From assembly GCA_903858015.1 (NCBI GenBank), contig CAIOGZ010000077.1, forward strand, positions 1 through 64,000: DNA of 64,000 bases, given 5' to 3'. Of this stretch, positions 43,430 through 54,439 are shown piece by piece (positions within the stretch are counted from its first letter, which is position 1; each line of letters opens with the position of its first letter). The notes beneath the pieces were generated by a model. It was not told where the DNA came from and did not search any database. It saw nothing but the letters and a program-made list of their open reading frames with translations. The translations under genes and the position numbers were made by a program. The stretch comes from an uncultured cyanobacterium (GTDB lineage Bacteria; Cyanobacteriota; Cyanobacteriia; PCC-6307; Cyanobiaceae).

Positions 43430-44332
43430 TCAGGCCAGCCTCTTCTTCTCCTCGATCATGCGGTGGATGATCGGGGTGAGAATCAGCTCCATAGCGAAGC
43501 CCATCTTGCCGCCATTGACAACGATGCTGGTGGGGCTGGACATGAAGGAGTCGGGGATCATCGTGAGTAGGTAGGGGAAGTCGATGCCCCACTTTTCCCT
43601 GGCCCCTTTGCGGAAGTGGATGATCACGAACGACTCATCCGGACTGGGGATGGGGCGAATCATGAACGGGTTGGAGGTGTCTACGGTCGACACCCTTTGG
43701 AAGTTGATGTCGGTGCGGCTGAACTGTGGGCAGATGTGATTGATGTAGTCCGGCATCCGACGCAGGATCGTATCCACCGTGGCTTCTGCCGAATAGCCCC
43801 GTTCAGCGTTATCGCGGGCGATCTTCTGAATCCATTCCAGGTTCGTGATCGGCACGACACCGATCAGCAGATCCACCAGGGAGGCGACGTCTTGCTCCTG
43901 GGTGACGACGCCACCGTGGAGACCCTCGTAGAAGAGCAGATCTGTGCCGGTGGGAATCGGCTCCCAAGGGGTGAACTGGCCGGGTTCCAGGGTGGTAGCT
44001 AGCCGCTGGTTGTGGAAAGCGGCCTCCTCGAGGGAGTGGAGGTAGTAGCGCTTCTCGCCACCACCGGTTTCGCCGTAGGTCCTGAACAGCTCCTCGAGCT
44101 TGTCAAAGAGGTTGGCGCAGGGGCCAAAGTGGGAAAACTTTTTACCTTCGGCCACTGCCTGGGCCATGGCCTCCTTCATCGGGCCGCGCTCGTAGCGGTG
44201 ATAGCTATCCCCTTCGATCACCGCAGGCGTGATGCCTTCTCGATTGAAGATGTACTCGAAGGCCCGCTTGACGGTGCTGGTTCCTGCGCCGGAGGAACCG
44301 GTGACAGCCACGACCGGATAACGCTTCGACAT
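43430..44332 (-). CDS. prk: Phosphoribulokinase
   Basis: YPVVAVTGSSGAGTSTVKRAFEYIFNREGITPAVIEGDSYHRYER. Confidence 0.96.
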   Translation of the reverse strand: MSKRYPVVAVTGSSGAGTSTVKRAFEYIFNREGITPAVIEGDSYHRYERGPMKEAMAQAVAEGKKFSHFGPCANLFDKLEELFRTYGETGGGEKRYYLHSLEEAAFHNQRLATTLEPGQFTPWEPIPTGTDLLFYEGLHGGVVTQEQDVASLVDLLIGVVPITNLEWIQKIARDNAERGYSAEATVDTILRRMPDYINHICPQFSRTDINFQRVSTVDTSNPFMIRPIPSPDESFVIIHFRKGAREKWGIDFPYLLTMIPDSFMSSPTSIVVNGGKMGFAMELILTPIIHRMIEEKKRLA

Positions 44333-44459
44333 CGAGCAGAGGGCGGGGATTGGTCTGAGAGTTTCGCAGATCGCCGGTCACGCCCTGTCCCGCCGGAGAC
44401 CCGCCGTCGCTTCGCTGGTGGCCCGCCGTCGCTTCGCCAAGCGCCCAACCGAGGCCGAT

Positions 44460-45539
44460 TCAGCCCTCCAGCGCGGCTAGGAGCTGGTCTCCCATGGCGC
44501 CGCAGCCGAGCCTGGTGCAGCCCTCGGCCATCAGGTCTCCGGTGCGATAGCCGGCGGCCAGGGTGCGCTCCACGGCGGCCTCGAGCTCCGCAGCAGCGGC
44601 TTCCTGGCCCAGGCCCACCCGCAGCAGCATGGCGGCACTGAGCACCATGGCCATCGGATTGGCCCTGTCTTGGCCGGCAATGTCGGGGGCGGATCCGTGA
44701 ATGGGCTCGAACAGGCCTGGGCCCTTGGAGCCCAGGGAAGCGGAGGGGAGCATGCCAATCGAGCCGGTGAGCATGGCGGCCTCGTCGCTGAGGATGTCGC
44801 CGAACAGGTTGCTGGTGAGGATCACATCGAACTGGCGAGGTGCCCGCACCAGCTGCATGGCGGCGTTATCGACGTACATGTGGCTGAGCTCCACCGTCGG
44901 ATAGGCGGCGCCGATCGCTTCGACCCGCTCCCGCCAAAGCTGGCTCACATCGAGCACGTTGGCCTTGTCGACCGAGCAGAGCCGCCCACGGCGCTGCAGG
45001 GCCTGCTCAAAAGCGACCTGGGCGATGCGGTCGATTTCATAATCTGAATAAGCCATGGTGTTGAAGGCGCGCACCTGGCCATTGGCCTCCACCCGACCCT
45101 TGGGGTTGCCGAAATAAACGCCGCCGGTGAGTTCCCGCACCACCAGCAGATCCACCCCTTCGATCACTTCAGGCTTGAGGCTGCTGGCGTTGGCCAGGGC
45201 AGGCATGATTTTGACCGGCCGCAGGTTGGCGAAGAGTTCCAGGCCTGAGCGCAGCGCCAGCAATCCCGATTCAGGCCGTTGCGCCCTGGGCAGGCTGTCG
45301 TACTGAGGACTGCCGATCGCGGCCAACAGCACCGCCTCAGAATCGCGGCACGATTGGAGGGTGCTGCTGGGCAGGGGTTCGCCGCAGCTGTCGATGGCGG
45401 CCCCCCCCATCGGCTGCTCGTCATAGACAAGGCCAAACCCATGGCGGCGGCTCACCGCATCCAGCAGCTGCCTGGCCACCGCCATGATCTCCGGACCGAT
45501 GCCGTCGCCGGCGAGCAAGGTGATCCGGTGGCTGGTCAT
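44460..45539 (-). CDS. leuB: 3-isopropylmalate dehydrogenase
   Basis: [53 protein letters not shown]. Confidence 0.96.
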   Translation of the reverse strand: MTSHRITLLAGDGIGPEIMAVARQLLDAVSRRHGFGLVYDEQPMGGAAIDSCGEPLPSSTLQSCRDSEAVLLAAIGSPQYDSLPRAQRPESGLLALRSGLELFANLRPVKIMPALANASSLKPEVIEGVDLLVVRELTGGVYFGNPKGRVEANGQVRAFNTMAYSDYEIDRIAQVAFEQALQRRGRLCSVDKANVLDVSQLWRERVEAIGAAYPTVELSHMYVDNAAMQLVRAPRQFDVILTSNLFGDILSDEAAMLTGSIGMLPSASLGSKGPGLFEPIHGSAPDIAGQDRANPMAMVLSAAMLLRVGLGQEAAAAELEAAVERTLAAGYRTGDLMAEGCTRLGCGAMGDQLLAALEG

Positions 45540-45654
45540 GGCAGGGGCGCTCCGGCGGCGATGGCAGGTGAGCTGGGGAGGCTAAGGCGACGCCAAGGCA
45601 AAAGCTGCGCTTCGGGATCGATCGGCTTGTCAACCCCGCCCCCTTGTTCAGCCG

Positions 45655-46701
45655 TCATTCATCGTTGCTGGCTTGGAGCTTGCGCAGGGTGCGCGCCATC
45701 TCGGGCAACTTGTTGAAGGCTGCCGAACAGCGCAGCCAGAGCCGATTGGGGATGGCTGGATAGCCGCTCACCACCTCACCTGCCGCCACTTCGCCGTGGA
45801 TGCCCGACTTAGAAGATGCAATCGCCCGATCGCCGATTTTAGCTCGGTTGGCCACTCCCACCTGACCCGCTAAAATCACTCCGTTGCCCAGCCTGGCTCC
45901 ACCAGCAATGCCCACTTGGGCTGCCAGCGCACAACCTTGACCGGTGACAACACCGTGGCCAACGTGAACGAGGTTGTCGATCTTGGTACCGGCACCGATA
46001 CGGGTTTCACCCACCGAGGGTCGATCAATCGTGGAGCCACAACCCACTTCGACCCCGTCTTCGAGCACCACCCGGCCGGTTTGGGGCATCTTTCGCCAGC
46101 CGCTGGCGGTGGGCACGAACCCAAAGCCCTCCGAGCCGATCACGGCGCCGGAATGGACAACGCAGCCCCGGCCGAACTGGCTGCCGGGGTGCAGCACGGC
46201 GTGGGCATGCACCTCACAGCCCTTGGCTAGCACAACATCGTGGTAGAGCACAGCGGCGGCGTGGAGAATCGAGCCCTCGCCGATCCGGCAGCCGGCACCG
46301 ACCACGGCATGGGGACCAATCGAAACCCCTGGGCCGATCTCGGCCGTGGCGTCGACCACAGCGCTGGGATGAATCCCGGGGGGAGGCAGTTGGCGCGGGT
46401 GCAGGATCTCCAAGGCTTCCGCGAACCCCAGACGTGGATCCAGCAGGGCGGCCCAGGCGATCCCGCGGTCCGTGGCCTGTTGTTGCAGTTGGGGATCCAG
46501 GGGGAGCAACACTGCGGCGGCGCGGGTGTCGCCTAGGGCTGTGGCTAAGTTGCTGTTGCCATCTAGGAAAGCGAGTTGACCAGCCACGGCCTGCTCGATC
46601 GACTGGGCACCCACCAGCTCAGGGTCTGAGCTCAGATCACGGGGGCTTGCCGCATCCAGCCCACTGAGCAGGTTGAGCAAGCTGCTGAAGCGCATGCGCA
46701 C
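45655..46701 (-). CDS. lpxD: UDP-3-O-(3-hydroxymyristoyl)glucosamine N-acyltransferase
   Basis: Left-handed beta-helix hexapeptides; [39 protein letters not shown]. Confidence 0.94.
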   Translation of the reverse strand: MRMRFSSLLNLLSGLDAASPRDLSSDPELVGAQSIEQAVAGQLAFLDGNSNLATALGDTRAAAVLLPLDPQLQQQATDRGIAWAALLDPRLGFAEALEILHPRQLPPPGIHPSAVVDATAEIGPGVSIGPHAVVGAGCRIGEGSILHAAAVLYHDVVLAKGCEVHAHAVLHPGSQFGRGCVVHSGAVIGSEGFGFVPTASGWRKMPQTGRVVLEDGVEVGCGSTIDRPSVGETRIGAGTKIDNLVHVGHGVVTGQGCALAAQVGIAGGARLGNGVILAGQVGVANRAKIGDRAIASSKSGIHGEVAAGEVVSGYPAIPNRLWLRCSAAFNKLPEMARTLRKLQASNDE

Positions 46702-46760
46702 GGGGCTGGTGGCCGGATCGTAGGCCCCTGGATGAGCCTCGCCTCCGCGGGCGCGGTGGG

Positions 46761-47948
46761 TTAGGGGTTTCGCTCTACCGCAGGCGTCAGCACGAACTGA
46801 TCGCGGTGGATCACCGCCTCCCCCACCGCCCCGAGGCGAAGGCGGCGTTCCTCGCTGCCTTGAGCCAGGATCTGTTGAAGTTCTTCGCTCCCCAGGGCGC
46901 TAAGACCACGGCCCAGTTCGCGGCCATCGAGCGCCAGCACCCGCACCGGCTGCTGGCGCTCGAAGTTGCCTTCAATGGCACAGATCCCCACCGCCAGAAG
47001 CGAGGCGCCACGGTGCACGAGGGCCTGCTCGGCCCCGGCATCAACCGTGACGCTGCCCATGGGCAAGACCGCGTGGGCCAGCCATCCTTTGCGGCCAGGC
47101 AAGGGAGAAGGGCTTGGTTCAAACAAGGTGCCCACCGGTTGGCCGCAGAGCAGGGCCTCGACGATCGCTGGATCGCGGCCATCGGCAAGCCTGACGCGAA
47201 CACCGCTGGTGGTGGCGATGCGGGCTGCGGTGATTTTGGTGCCCATGCCGCCGGTACCCCAGCGGCCGCCGCCGCCGGCGCCGCGGCCATAGCGTTCGAG
47301 CTCGGCTAGATCCCGTACCAGGTCGATCGGGCGGGCGTGGGGATCGGTGCGGGGATCGCCGGAGTAGAGGCGATCAATGTCGGTGAGTAGTACAAGTTCC
47401 TGGGCCTTGATCGCTACGGCCACCAGGGCGGAGAGGGTGTCGTTATCGCCGAAGCGAAGTTCGTCGGTGGCGAGGGTGTCGTTTTCATTCACGATCGGCA
47501 CCACCCCCCAGGCCAGCAGCTGCTCCAGGGTGCGGCAGGCGTTGTGGTACCGACGTCGGGAGGCCAGGTCACCGCGGGTGAGCAGCACCTGGGCCACCTG
47601 CAGGCCGCGGATTGCAAAAGCATCTTGGTAGAGCCCCATCAGCCGTCCCTGGCCGACTGCGGCGGCAGCCTGAAGGGCCACGACCTCGCTGGGGCGTCGC
47701 TCGATCGCCAGGGAAGTGCAGCCCAGGCCTACGGCACCGCTGGTAACCAGGGCGATCGCTTCGCCCCGCTGGCGGCAGCGGGCCAGGCTGGCGACCAGGT
47801 CGGTGATCACCGCAGCGGTGCTGCGGTCGGCCTGACCTCGAAGCAGGCTGGTGCCCACCTTGATCACCCGCCGAAGGGGGCCCGTGGCCGCCGACGGGCC
47901 TGCAGCGGCACCGGGGGAGGTCATCCTTCCACCATCGCTCCCAACCAT
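46761..47948 (-). CDS. proB: Glutamate 5-kinase
   Basis: [59 protein letters not shown]-terminal PUA-like domain. Confidence 0.95.
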   Translation of the reverse strand: MVGSDGGRMTSPGAAAGPSAATGPLRRVIKVGTSLLRGQADRSTAAVITDLVASLARCRQRGEAIALVTSGAVGLGCTSLAIERRPSEVVALQAAAAVGQGRLMGLYQDAFAIRGLQVAQVLLTRGDLASRRRYHNACRTLEQLLAWGVVPIVNENDTLATDELRFGDNDTLSALVAVAIKAQELVLLTDIDRLYSGDPRTDPHARPIDLVRDLAELERYGRGAGGGGRWGTGGMGTKITAARIATTSGVRVRLADGRDPAIVEALLCGQPVGTLFEPSPSPLPGRKGWLAHAVLPMGSVTVDAGAEQALVHRGASLLAVGICAIEGNFERQQPVRVLALDGRELGRGLSALGSEELQQILAQGSEERRLRLGAVGEAVIHRDQFVLTPAVERNP

Positions 47949-48442
47949 CGCGAGATCCGTATTTCGAGGCTCTGCACTTGGTCATGGGAGCAGGGCGCAC
48001 CGTTAGGGTCAATCGGCCTAACCAGCACGGTGTAGAGCCCCAGGCGGTTGCCTGCCAGCACATCGGTGAATAAGCGGTCGCCTACCAGGGCAATCTGCTG
48101 GGGCGGAAGGCCGAGGTCGGCCACCACCCGCCGCAGGGCGCCCCGCCGCGGCTTGCCGGCCGCCGTGGTGAAAGGCACCCCTAATTGGGCTGCCACCCTG
48201 CCGATTCGACGTTGGGAGGGGTTATTGCTCAGAAGATGGAGCGGCATCAGGCTGGACGCCTGGCGCAGCCACTGCTCCGCGCTCGGAGGCAGCATGATGC
48301 TGCGCCTTGGCAGCAGGGTCCGGTCCACGTCTAAGACCAAGGCCCGGATCGGTCCTAGGGGCAGCTCCAGGAGATGCTGGAGCGGCAGATGGGCCAGGGT
48401 GGTTCCGGCTGTCCAATTCGGCGTGAGCAGGGCAGCCAGCAT
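47921..48442 (-). CDS. YqeG family HAD IIIA-type phosphatase
   Basis: RALVLDVDRTLLPRRSIMLPPSAEQWLRQ; LLSNNPSQRRIGRVAAQLGVPF; VGDRLFTDVLAGNRLGLYTVLVRPI. Confidence 0.9.
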   Translation of the reverse strand: MLAALLTPNWTAGTTLAHLPLQHLLELPLGPIRALVLDVDRTLLPRRSIMLPPSAEQWLRQASSLMPLHLLSNNPSQRRIGRVAAQLGVPFTTAAGKPRRGALRRVVADLGLPPQQIALVGDRLFTDVLAGNRLGLYTVLVRPIDPNGAPCSHDQVQSLEIRISRWLGAMVEG

Positions 48443-48990
48443 CAGTCTTCAGACTCCTGGTCCTCGAGTTCGGCCTCAATACGGGGCTGAATCCGCTCAA
48501 ACTCCTCACCTTCAACAAGCAAGGCCTCCGCTCCTTGGATGCGGGCGACGACAAAAAATGGATCCAGGGGAATGTAAAGGCCGTACTCACTATCTTCGAC
48601 GCGGAAGCTCACTAGTAGTTCATAGGTCTCGCTTTCATCATCGGACTCGTCGTCGTCGAGTTCATCAGGATCGGGCTCCTCAAGCTCGCCGTTCACCGTG
48701 AGGGTCACCGCAGAACGAATCAAGGTCAGGTCGTGCTCCTGAAGAACCACATCCGCCACCGACAGAATCGGTTCACTGGCCTCGAGGGTTTCGATCAGCT
48801 CAGGATCCTCATCGTCGTGGAGACGGAACAGGCAAACCGGGGTGTCGACGGGCGTCAGCAGGGCGTAATCATGGCCATCAAGCGGGATGAGCTGTTCGAG
48901 GAAGCAGAGCAGCTGCCGGCCGCGACCGTCATTGACGAGCATGGTGGGCACGTCTCCTGAACCCGTCATCGAAGGGGACTCGGGGGGCAT
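48442..48990 (-). CDS. DUF3727 domain protein
   Basis: LLCFLEQLIPLDGHDYALLTPVDTPVCLFRLHDDEDPELIETLEASEPILSVADVVLQEHDLTLIRSAVTLTVNGELEEP. Confidence 0.8.
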   Translation of the reverse strand: MPPESPSMTGSGDVPTMLVNDGRGRQLLCFLEQLIPLDGHDYALLTPVDTPVCLFRLHDDEDPELIETLEASEPILSVADVVLQEHDLTLIRSAVTLTVNGELEEPDPDELDDDESDDESETYELLVSFRVEDSEYGLYIPLDPFFVVARIQGAEALLVEGEEFERIQPRIEAELEDQESED

Positions 48991-49469
48991 GGCGGGGAGG
49001 GGAAGGCGTCGGGATAACGGGATGGCCTGGCTTCGGGCTCAGGACCATCCCTTAGCCATTGTTCCAGTAAGAGGGCGGCTGCGGCACTATCGAGGCGGCC
49101 ACTGCGGTCGCCATGGAGTCCGCCTTGTTCCGCCGCCGCCCAGCTGCTGGCATGTTCATCCACCCAGGCAATCGGCAAGTCATGCCCCACTGCGGCGAGC
49201 GCAGCCTGCAGGCGCAGGCCATAGCGGCGGCAGTGCACAGACTGGGAGGTGGCTTGCTGGGCCGCATCAAGCGGTAGACCCACCACCAAGAGTTCCACCC
49301 GGCGCTGCAGCACCAGGGGCAACAAACTGGCCAAATCCTGCTGAAGATCAGTTCGGGCCAGCGCTGGCAAGGGCGTGACCGTAAGACCAAGCGGATCACA
49401 GCCCGCCAGGCCGATACGACGTCGACCAACGTCGAGGCCCAGGGCTGATCGGGGACGGGGAGCGCTCAC
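48966..49469 (-). CDS. ruvX: Holliday junction resolvase-like RuvX/YqgF
   Basis: ALGLDVGRRRIGLAGCDPLGLTVTPLPAL; VVGLPLDAAQQATSQSVHCRRYGLRL; IAWVDEHASSWAA. Confidence 0.9.
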   Translation of the reverse strand: MSAPRPRSALGLDVGRRRIGLAGCDPLGLTVTPLPALARTDLQQDLASLLPLVLQRRVELLVVGLPLDAAQQATSQSVHCRRYGLRLQAALAAVGHDLPIAWVDEHASSWAAAEQGGLHGDRSGRLDSAAAALLLEQWLRDGPEPEARPSRYPDAFPSPPCPPSPLR

Positions 49470-50561
49470 TCAGCGGTGGCGTAGCGGGGTGGGCACGCTG
49501 CGGCGGCGGGGCTGCAGCTGCTCCAGGACGGCGCTGAGACGGCTGGCGGCGCCAAGCGAAGTCTGCCCCTCCTGGCGCCGCCAAAGGCTGCGGGCCATCA
49601 ACACCCGATCACCATGCTCCTCAGCACCCAGCTGGTTCAACCAACTCTGGCGGGCTGGGTCATCGAGGTCGCTGGCGAGCCAGAGCTGGCCAGCAGCGGG
49701 CATCAAGCGTCGCAGCAACAGTTCGGTGGGGGCGCCAAGCAGATGGCTCCAGCCGGGATGGACGCTGAGTTCCACCTGGTGACCACCGGCGGGATGGTCG
49801 GCCAGCCAGCGGGCCCCCGCCACGGCTTCGTTGCGTTCGGCATCGATCAGGAGCCAGCCGTGGCCGGCGCTGCGATCGAGAAGATCTTCGATGCGCCGAT
49901 CGAGTACTTGGCGCAGCGGCGCCGGGCAGGTGGCCTGCTCCAAATGCCAAAGCAAGGAGGCATTGCGCTGCTGCAGGGGGCGGAGCAACAGATTGGCGGC
50001 AAGGGCCGGCACAGGGGGCTTGGCTTGGGGCTGCCAGCGCCAGATCCGCTCGGTGCGCTGCGGCTGGAAGCCCTGCTCCCGCAGCGTGGCGAGCCGGTCT
50101 TCATCCAAGCTCGAGGCGGTGGCGATCCAACTGGCGGCGCCTCGACCCGCCTGGATGGCTTCGCGGAGTAGGCCACTGGCGGTAGCAATCCGGCCGGGAC
50201 TGAGCGGAGCATCACCTGCGGCAAGGGCAAGGCGTAGATGCTGCACTTCCCAGCAACTGCCGCGGCGGTTGTGGGGGCGCGCGATGATCAAACCCAAAAT
50301 TCGTGCCCTGCCCCGGCGTTCCCGCGCCAGGGCGACGAGCACGAGCGAACCCATCGATTGCCGCCGGGCCAGGGAACTCGCCAACTTGCGGGGCACTGAC
50401 AACAACAGCGTGCGCTGAAGGAGGGGATGCAGGGGCAGAAAGGCCGGATCGTCAAGCAAGGGCAGATGCCAGCCGCTGAGGGGCTCAATCCAGCAGGAAG
50501 GTAGCGGGCTGGATTCCTCCAGGCTTCGAAGGGGGAAGTCGGTCCTGACGGGTAGCGGCAC
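49470..50561 (-). CDS. Hypothetical protein, possible GNAT-like fold
   Basis: VQHLRLALAAGDAPLSPGRIATASGLLREAIQAGRGAASWIATASSLDEDRLATLREQGFQPQRTERIWRW. Family assignment is tentative. Confidence 0.65.
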   Translation of the reverse strand: MPLPVRTDFPLRSLEESSPLPSCWIEPLSGWHLPLLDDPAFLPLHPLLQRTLLLSVPRKLASSLARRQSMGSLVLVALARERRGRARILGLIIARPHNRRGSCWEVQHLRLALAAGDAPLSPGRIATASGLLREAIQAGRGAASWIATASSLDEDRLATLREQGFQPQRTERIWRWQPQAKPPVPALAANLLLRPLQQRNASLLWHLEQATCPAPLRQVLDRRIEDLLDRSAGHGWLLIDAERNEAVAGARWLADHPAGGHQVELSVHPGWSHLLGAPTELLLRRLMPAAGQLWLASDLDDPARQSWLNQLGAEEHGDRVLMARSLWRRQEGQTSLGAASRLSAVLEQLQPRRRSVPTPLRHR

Positions 50562-50636
50562 GGCAGGTTCCGGACAGGGATCGGGGACGGGGCGCTGTGG
50601 CGCTAGTCCGATCTAGTTTAAAGGGGTGGCTAGGGT

Positions 50637-51836
50637 TCAGGCCGGCCGCACCAACACCAAAGGCGTGCGCTCATTGGCATTGCCTGCCGGATTGGGGCGT
50701 AGGGCGCGGTGCAGGAGCGCTTCATCGCAGCCGCTGTTGGAGGCCAGCACCTTCACCCGCCCGAGGTCGTTGACATCGACCACAGCCACCCCAACCCCGA
50801 GCTTGCGGGCCAGGCGCTCACAAAACAGGCCAGGCTCTGCTGGGCCGAGCACGATGGTTTGGTCGTAGGGGGGTGTGGTGCCGGTGACATCATCGATCAG
50901 GCGGGCTTGGTCACCGGCTAACCGGTAAAACCAGCCCTTGGAGCCCACGGCCTTGAGGGCCGTACCCGCCAGCCAGGCACAGAGCACGCGGGCCGGGCCC
51001 ACCAGGTCGATCAACGACTGCAAACCGCAAGCTGTTGCCAAGCTGCTGGTGGGATGGAAGCCGCGGCAGAGTTGGCGGGCAAGCAACGAGGGTTCGACGC
51101 TGGAAGGGTGGTGGTAGCGGCCCTGCATCACCGCCAGGGGAGTTTCGCCGATGGTGAGCACATCGCCGGGCTGGATCAGGGAGCCTGCGTAGCGCTCGAG
51201 CACCTGTTCAGGGTCGTCGAGAACCCCAAGTAGATGGGTGCGCAGGGGAAGCACTTTGCAACTCTCGCCCTGCCGCCACTCGGCCAGCTCCGGCTGGAGT
51301 GGTTCGGGGCGCTGGAGAGGAACGAGGATGCCATCGCGGCGTTCGATCCGGCCAAAGGGGCCATAGTTGACCCAACGCAGATCCAACCAGAGGGTATCCA
51401 CCAACTCCGCTGCAGTCACCCCGGCCGGGCCAGTTAAGCGGACGCGGATGCGGGCGGCGGTGCTTTTGCGTGATTTGACGATGTAGGCAAACCAGTAGCC
51501 GTCTGGGCGCGACTCCTCATCGGGGTGAAGCGGGGTGATCTCAACCTGGCGGCTCAGTTCAGCCAGGTTGGCCTTGCCAAGCAGGACAGGGTTGGCGCTG
51601 ATTTCCGGCAGGAAGACCTCCATGCGGGCATGGGGGTTGCGGATGGTGATCTCGCCGCTCACCTCGACAGCCCCAGGGCTGCGATGCACCTCGAAAGCTC
51701 CAGGAAGGAGCTGAAGCGGTGACCTCGGCCTGAGCCGATGGCGCAACTCCAGCCAGAGCAGGCTGAGGCCGAAGAGCAGAAGCAGAACCAGGAGGATCGA
51801 AGGAAGCGGCAAGCCGATCACCCAAAGGGGCATCAA
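50637..51836 (-). CDS. CofE-like (F420-0:gamma-glutamyl ligase family) cyanobacterial membrane protein
   Basis: N-terminal TM; LIQPGDVLTIGETPLAVMQGRY; LLARQLCRGFHPTSSLATACGLQSLIDLVG; LIDDVTGTTPPYDQTIVLGPAEP. Confidence 0.8.
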   Translation of the reverse strand: MMPLWVIGLPLPSILLVLLLLFGLSLLWLELRHRLRPRSPLQLLPGAFEVHRSPGAVEVSGEITIRNPHARMEVFLPEISANPVLLGKANLAELSRQVEITPLHPDEESRPDGYWFAYIVKSRKSTAARIRVRLTGPAGVTAAELVDTLWLDLRWVNYGPFGRIERRDGILVPLQRPEPLQPELAEWRQGESCKVLPLRTHLLGVLDDPEQVLERYAGSLIQPGDVLTIGETPLAVMQGRYHHPSSVEPSLLARQLCRGFHPTSSLATACGLQSLIDLVGPARVLCAWLAGTALKAVGSKGWFYRLAGDQARLIDDVTGTTPPYDQTIVLGPAEPGLFCERLARKLGVGVAVVDVNDLGRVKVLASNSGCDEALLHRALRPNPAGNANERTPLVLVRPA

Positions 51837-51901
51837 TCGCCGGAGCGTAGATGGGGGGATGGCCTTAGGTTCGGGGGCGGCGATCCGGCCCGCCTACTGG
51901 C

Positions 51902-53290
51902 ATGCGCAAAATTTTTGTTCTCGACACCAACGTTCTGCTGCATGACCCCTCGGCCCTGACCCGCTTCGAAGACAACCATGTGGTGGTGCCGATTGAGGTG
52001 GTCGAAGAGATCGATCGCTTCAAGCGCGATCCCTCCGAGAAGGGCCGCAATGCCCGCCAGGTCTCACGCTTGCTGGATCAGCTCCGGGAGCAGGGCAATC
52101 TCGCCGATGGGGTGACCATCGATGCGGCCAGCGGTGGCACCCTCAAGGTGGTGTTCTGCCGCACCGAAACCCTCGCCCAGCTGCCGCCGGAACTGCGGGC
52201 CGGCAATGGCGACAACAACATCCTGGCGGTGGCGCTGGAGCAGCGTCTTGAGCAGGTGATGGGCAGCCGCCCACCGGTGGTGCTGGTCACCAAGGACACC
52301 AACCTACGGATCAAGGCGGATGCCGTTGGCCTGATTGCCCAGGATTACACCACCGACAAGGTGGACATCGCTGATCTCTATCCCGGCGTCTGTGAGCTGT
52401 GGGTCAGTGCCGACCAGATCGACCGGGTCCGGGCCCAGGGCGGCCTGCCGCTGGCCGACCTTGACCTAACGGCAGCCATGCGTTCGCTGCAGGCCAACGA
52501 GGGAGTGACCCTGGTGGATCAGGCCCAACCCAACCACACGCTGCTGGCCCGCTACAGCGGCCCCCAGGCGGCGCTGCTGCCCCTGCAGCGGGCTTCGAAG
52601 GTGCGCTTGGGCCGTATCCAGGCCCGCAACCGGGAGCAAACCTTCGCCCTCGATCTGCTGCTCGACCCGGCGGTGCCGCTGGTCACCCTGGTGGGCAAGG
52701 CGGGCACCGGCAAAACCTTGCTTGCTCTGGCGGCAGGCCTGCACCAGGTGGCCGATGAGCGTGTTTATGAGCGCTTACTGGTGACGCGGCCCGTGATCTC
52801 CCTCGGCAAGGAGATGGGCTTCCTACCTGGCGATCTGGAAGAGAAGATGGCCCCCTGGATGCAACCGATCATCGACAATCTTGATTTTCTGCTCGGGGGT
52901 GGGGAGGAAACAACCGGCCATCAAGGAGGCCGCGGTAGCCCGCGGGGACCGCGCAACAGCTGGGCTGATCTCAAGGGCATGGGGCTGCTGGAGGTCGAGG
53001 CTATCAGCTATATCCGTGGCCGCTCGATTCCGAGGCAATTTATGGTGGTCGATGAATCCCAGAACCTCACGCCCCATGAAGTGAAAACGATCGTGACGCG
53101 GGTGGGTGAGGGTACCAAAATTGTGTTCACGGGCGATCCTTATCAAATTGACAACCCCTATGTGGATGCTGAGAGCAATGGCCTCACCTGGTTGGTGGAG
53201 CGCTTCAAGGGCCAACCCCTGGCCGGCCACGTCAGCCTGTTGCGGGGTGAGCGCTCCGAACTGGCTGAACTGGCGGCCAATTTGCTCTGA
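51902..53290 (+). CDS. PIN-PhoH fusion ATPase
   Basis: RKIFVLDTNVLLHDPSALTRFEDNHVVVPIEVVEEIDRFK (PIN); [57 protein letters not shown]. Confidence 0.95.
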   Translation: MRKIFVLDTNVLLHDPSALTRFEDNHVVVPIEVVEEIDRFKRDPSEKGRNARQVSRLLDQLREQGNLADGVTIDAASGGTLKVVFCRTETLAQLPPELRAGNGDNNILAVALEQRLEQVMGSRPPVVLVTKDTNLRIKADAVGLIAQDYTTDKVDIADLYPGVCELWVSADQIDRVRAQGGLPLADLDLTAAMRSLQANEGVTLVDQAQPNHTLLARYSGPQAALLPLQRASKVRLGRIQARNREQTFALDLLLDPAVPLVTLVGKAGTGKTLLALAAGLHQVADERVYERLLVTRPVISLGKEMGFLPGDLEEKMAPWMQPIIDNLDFLLGGGEETTGHQGGRGSPRGPRNSWADLKGMGLLEVEAISYIRGRSIPRQFMVVDESQNLTPHEVKTIVTRVGEGTKIVFTGDPYQIDNPYVDAESNGLTWLVERFKGQPLAGHVSLLRGERSELAELAANLL

Positions 53291-53387
53291 GCCCGTTACG
53301 CGCTCCAGGGCCCTTGGCCTTGGAACGAGAAGTGGGCGACGCCTGGAGGCCGTGGCAAGCTGCGCTCCAGTGCGGTGGGAGCCCGCG

Positions 53388-54380
53388 ATGCTGCAGCAGA
53401 AAGCGCTAGGCGCCGTTGGCGGGTGGCGCCGAAAGGGCCGCGCCGGCCATGGTCTTGGCTTGGCCACTGCTTGTGTTGTGGGGATAGGTCCCTGGTGCTT
53501 CTACCTGGCCCCAAGCCACTCCCAGAGCCTCTCGCCGGCTGTCGCCCCGCCATCAGCTGCCTCTTACAGCAATCCACAGGTTCAGGAGGTGGTGGGGCTG
53601 GTACAGGCTGCCGCCGCCGCCGTGCGCAGTCGGGGGGAGGGGGCCTTCGCCGATTTTCGCCGCCGCGGTGCCCCCTGGTTCCAAGGGGAGCGTTACGTGT
53701 TCGTGCTCAGCCCCGAAGGCAAGAGCCTGGTCTATCCGCCGGCACCGAGCCGCGAAGGTACCAACTATCTCGGTTTCGAAGATCTGGGGGGCAAGCGCTT
53801 TGGCCGCCAGTTCGTGGCGGTGGCCCAGGCGCCCCCTGGGCGGGGCTGGGTGCATTACCAGTGGCGTCGCCCCAATCCGGCTGACCGGCGCCCGGTCTGG
53901 AAGGCCACCTACCTCGAAACGGTGACTGCTCCATCCGGCCAGACCTATCTGGTGCTCTCCGGCCTCTATGACCCGCCGATGGAGCGGGCGTTCGTGCTCC
54001 AGGAGGTGGATGCCGCCGCGGAATTGCTGCAGACGCAGGGGCGTGCAGGCTTCGAGCAGTTGCGCGACCAGCGCAGTCGCTTCTTTTATCAAGATGCTTA
54101 TGTTTTCGTGCTCTCCGCCCAAGGGCAACTGCTGGTCAATCCTGCCTTTCCGGCCCTAGAGGGCCGCAACTTGCTCGAGCTTGCCGAGCCCAGCGAAAGG
54201 AAGAACGCCCAGGCCTCCCTGGGCAGCGTCCTCGCTAGGGGCTCGGCCTGGACTCTCTACAACTGGCCCCGGCCTGACCAAACAACCTTGCGGGAACGCA
54301 AAACAACCTACCTACGCCGGGTCGTGCTGCCCGGCGGCGAGACCCTGATCGTGGGTTCCGGGCTCTACGCCGATTCCTGA
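53388..54380 (+). CDS. Secreted/anchored protein with two tandem single-Cache-like domains
   Basis: N-terminal hydrophobic segment, then two copies of F(Y)xxxYVFVLSxxGxxLVxPxxPxxEGxNxLxFxD...TYLxxVxxPxGxTxxVxSGLYxx. Start ATG 53388. Confidence 0.75.
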   Translation: MLQQKALGAVGGWRRKGRAGHGLGLATACVVGIGPWCFYLAPSHSQSLSPAVAPPSAASYSNPQVQEVVGLVQAAAAAVRSRGEGAFADFRRRGAPWFQGERYVFVLSPEGKSLVYPPAPSREGTNYLGFEDLGGKRFGRQFVAVAQAPPGRGWVHYQWRRPNPADRRPVWKATYLETVTAPSGQTYLVLSGLYDPPMERAFVLQEVDAAAELLQTQGRAGFEQLRDQRSRFFYQDAYVFVLSAQGQLLVNPAFPALEGRNLLELAEPSERKNAQASLGSVLARGSAWTLYNWPRPDQTTLRERKTTYLRRVVLPGGETLIVGSGLYADS

Positions 54381-54439
54381 AGCCCCGCTCACTGTTTGGA
54401 GCAAGCTCAGCAGGCAGCTCCTGGGCTGCGCCCGCTGCC

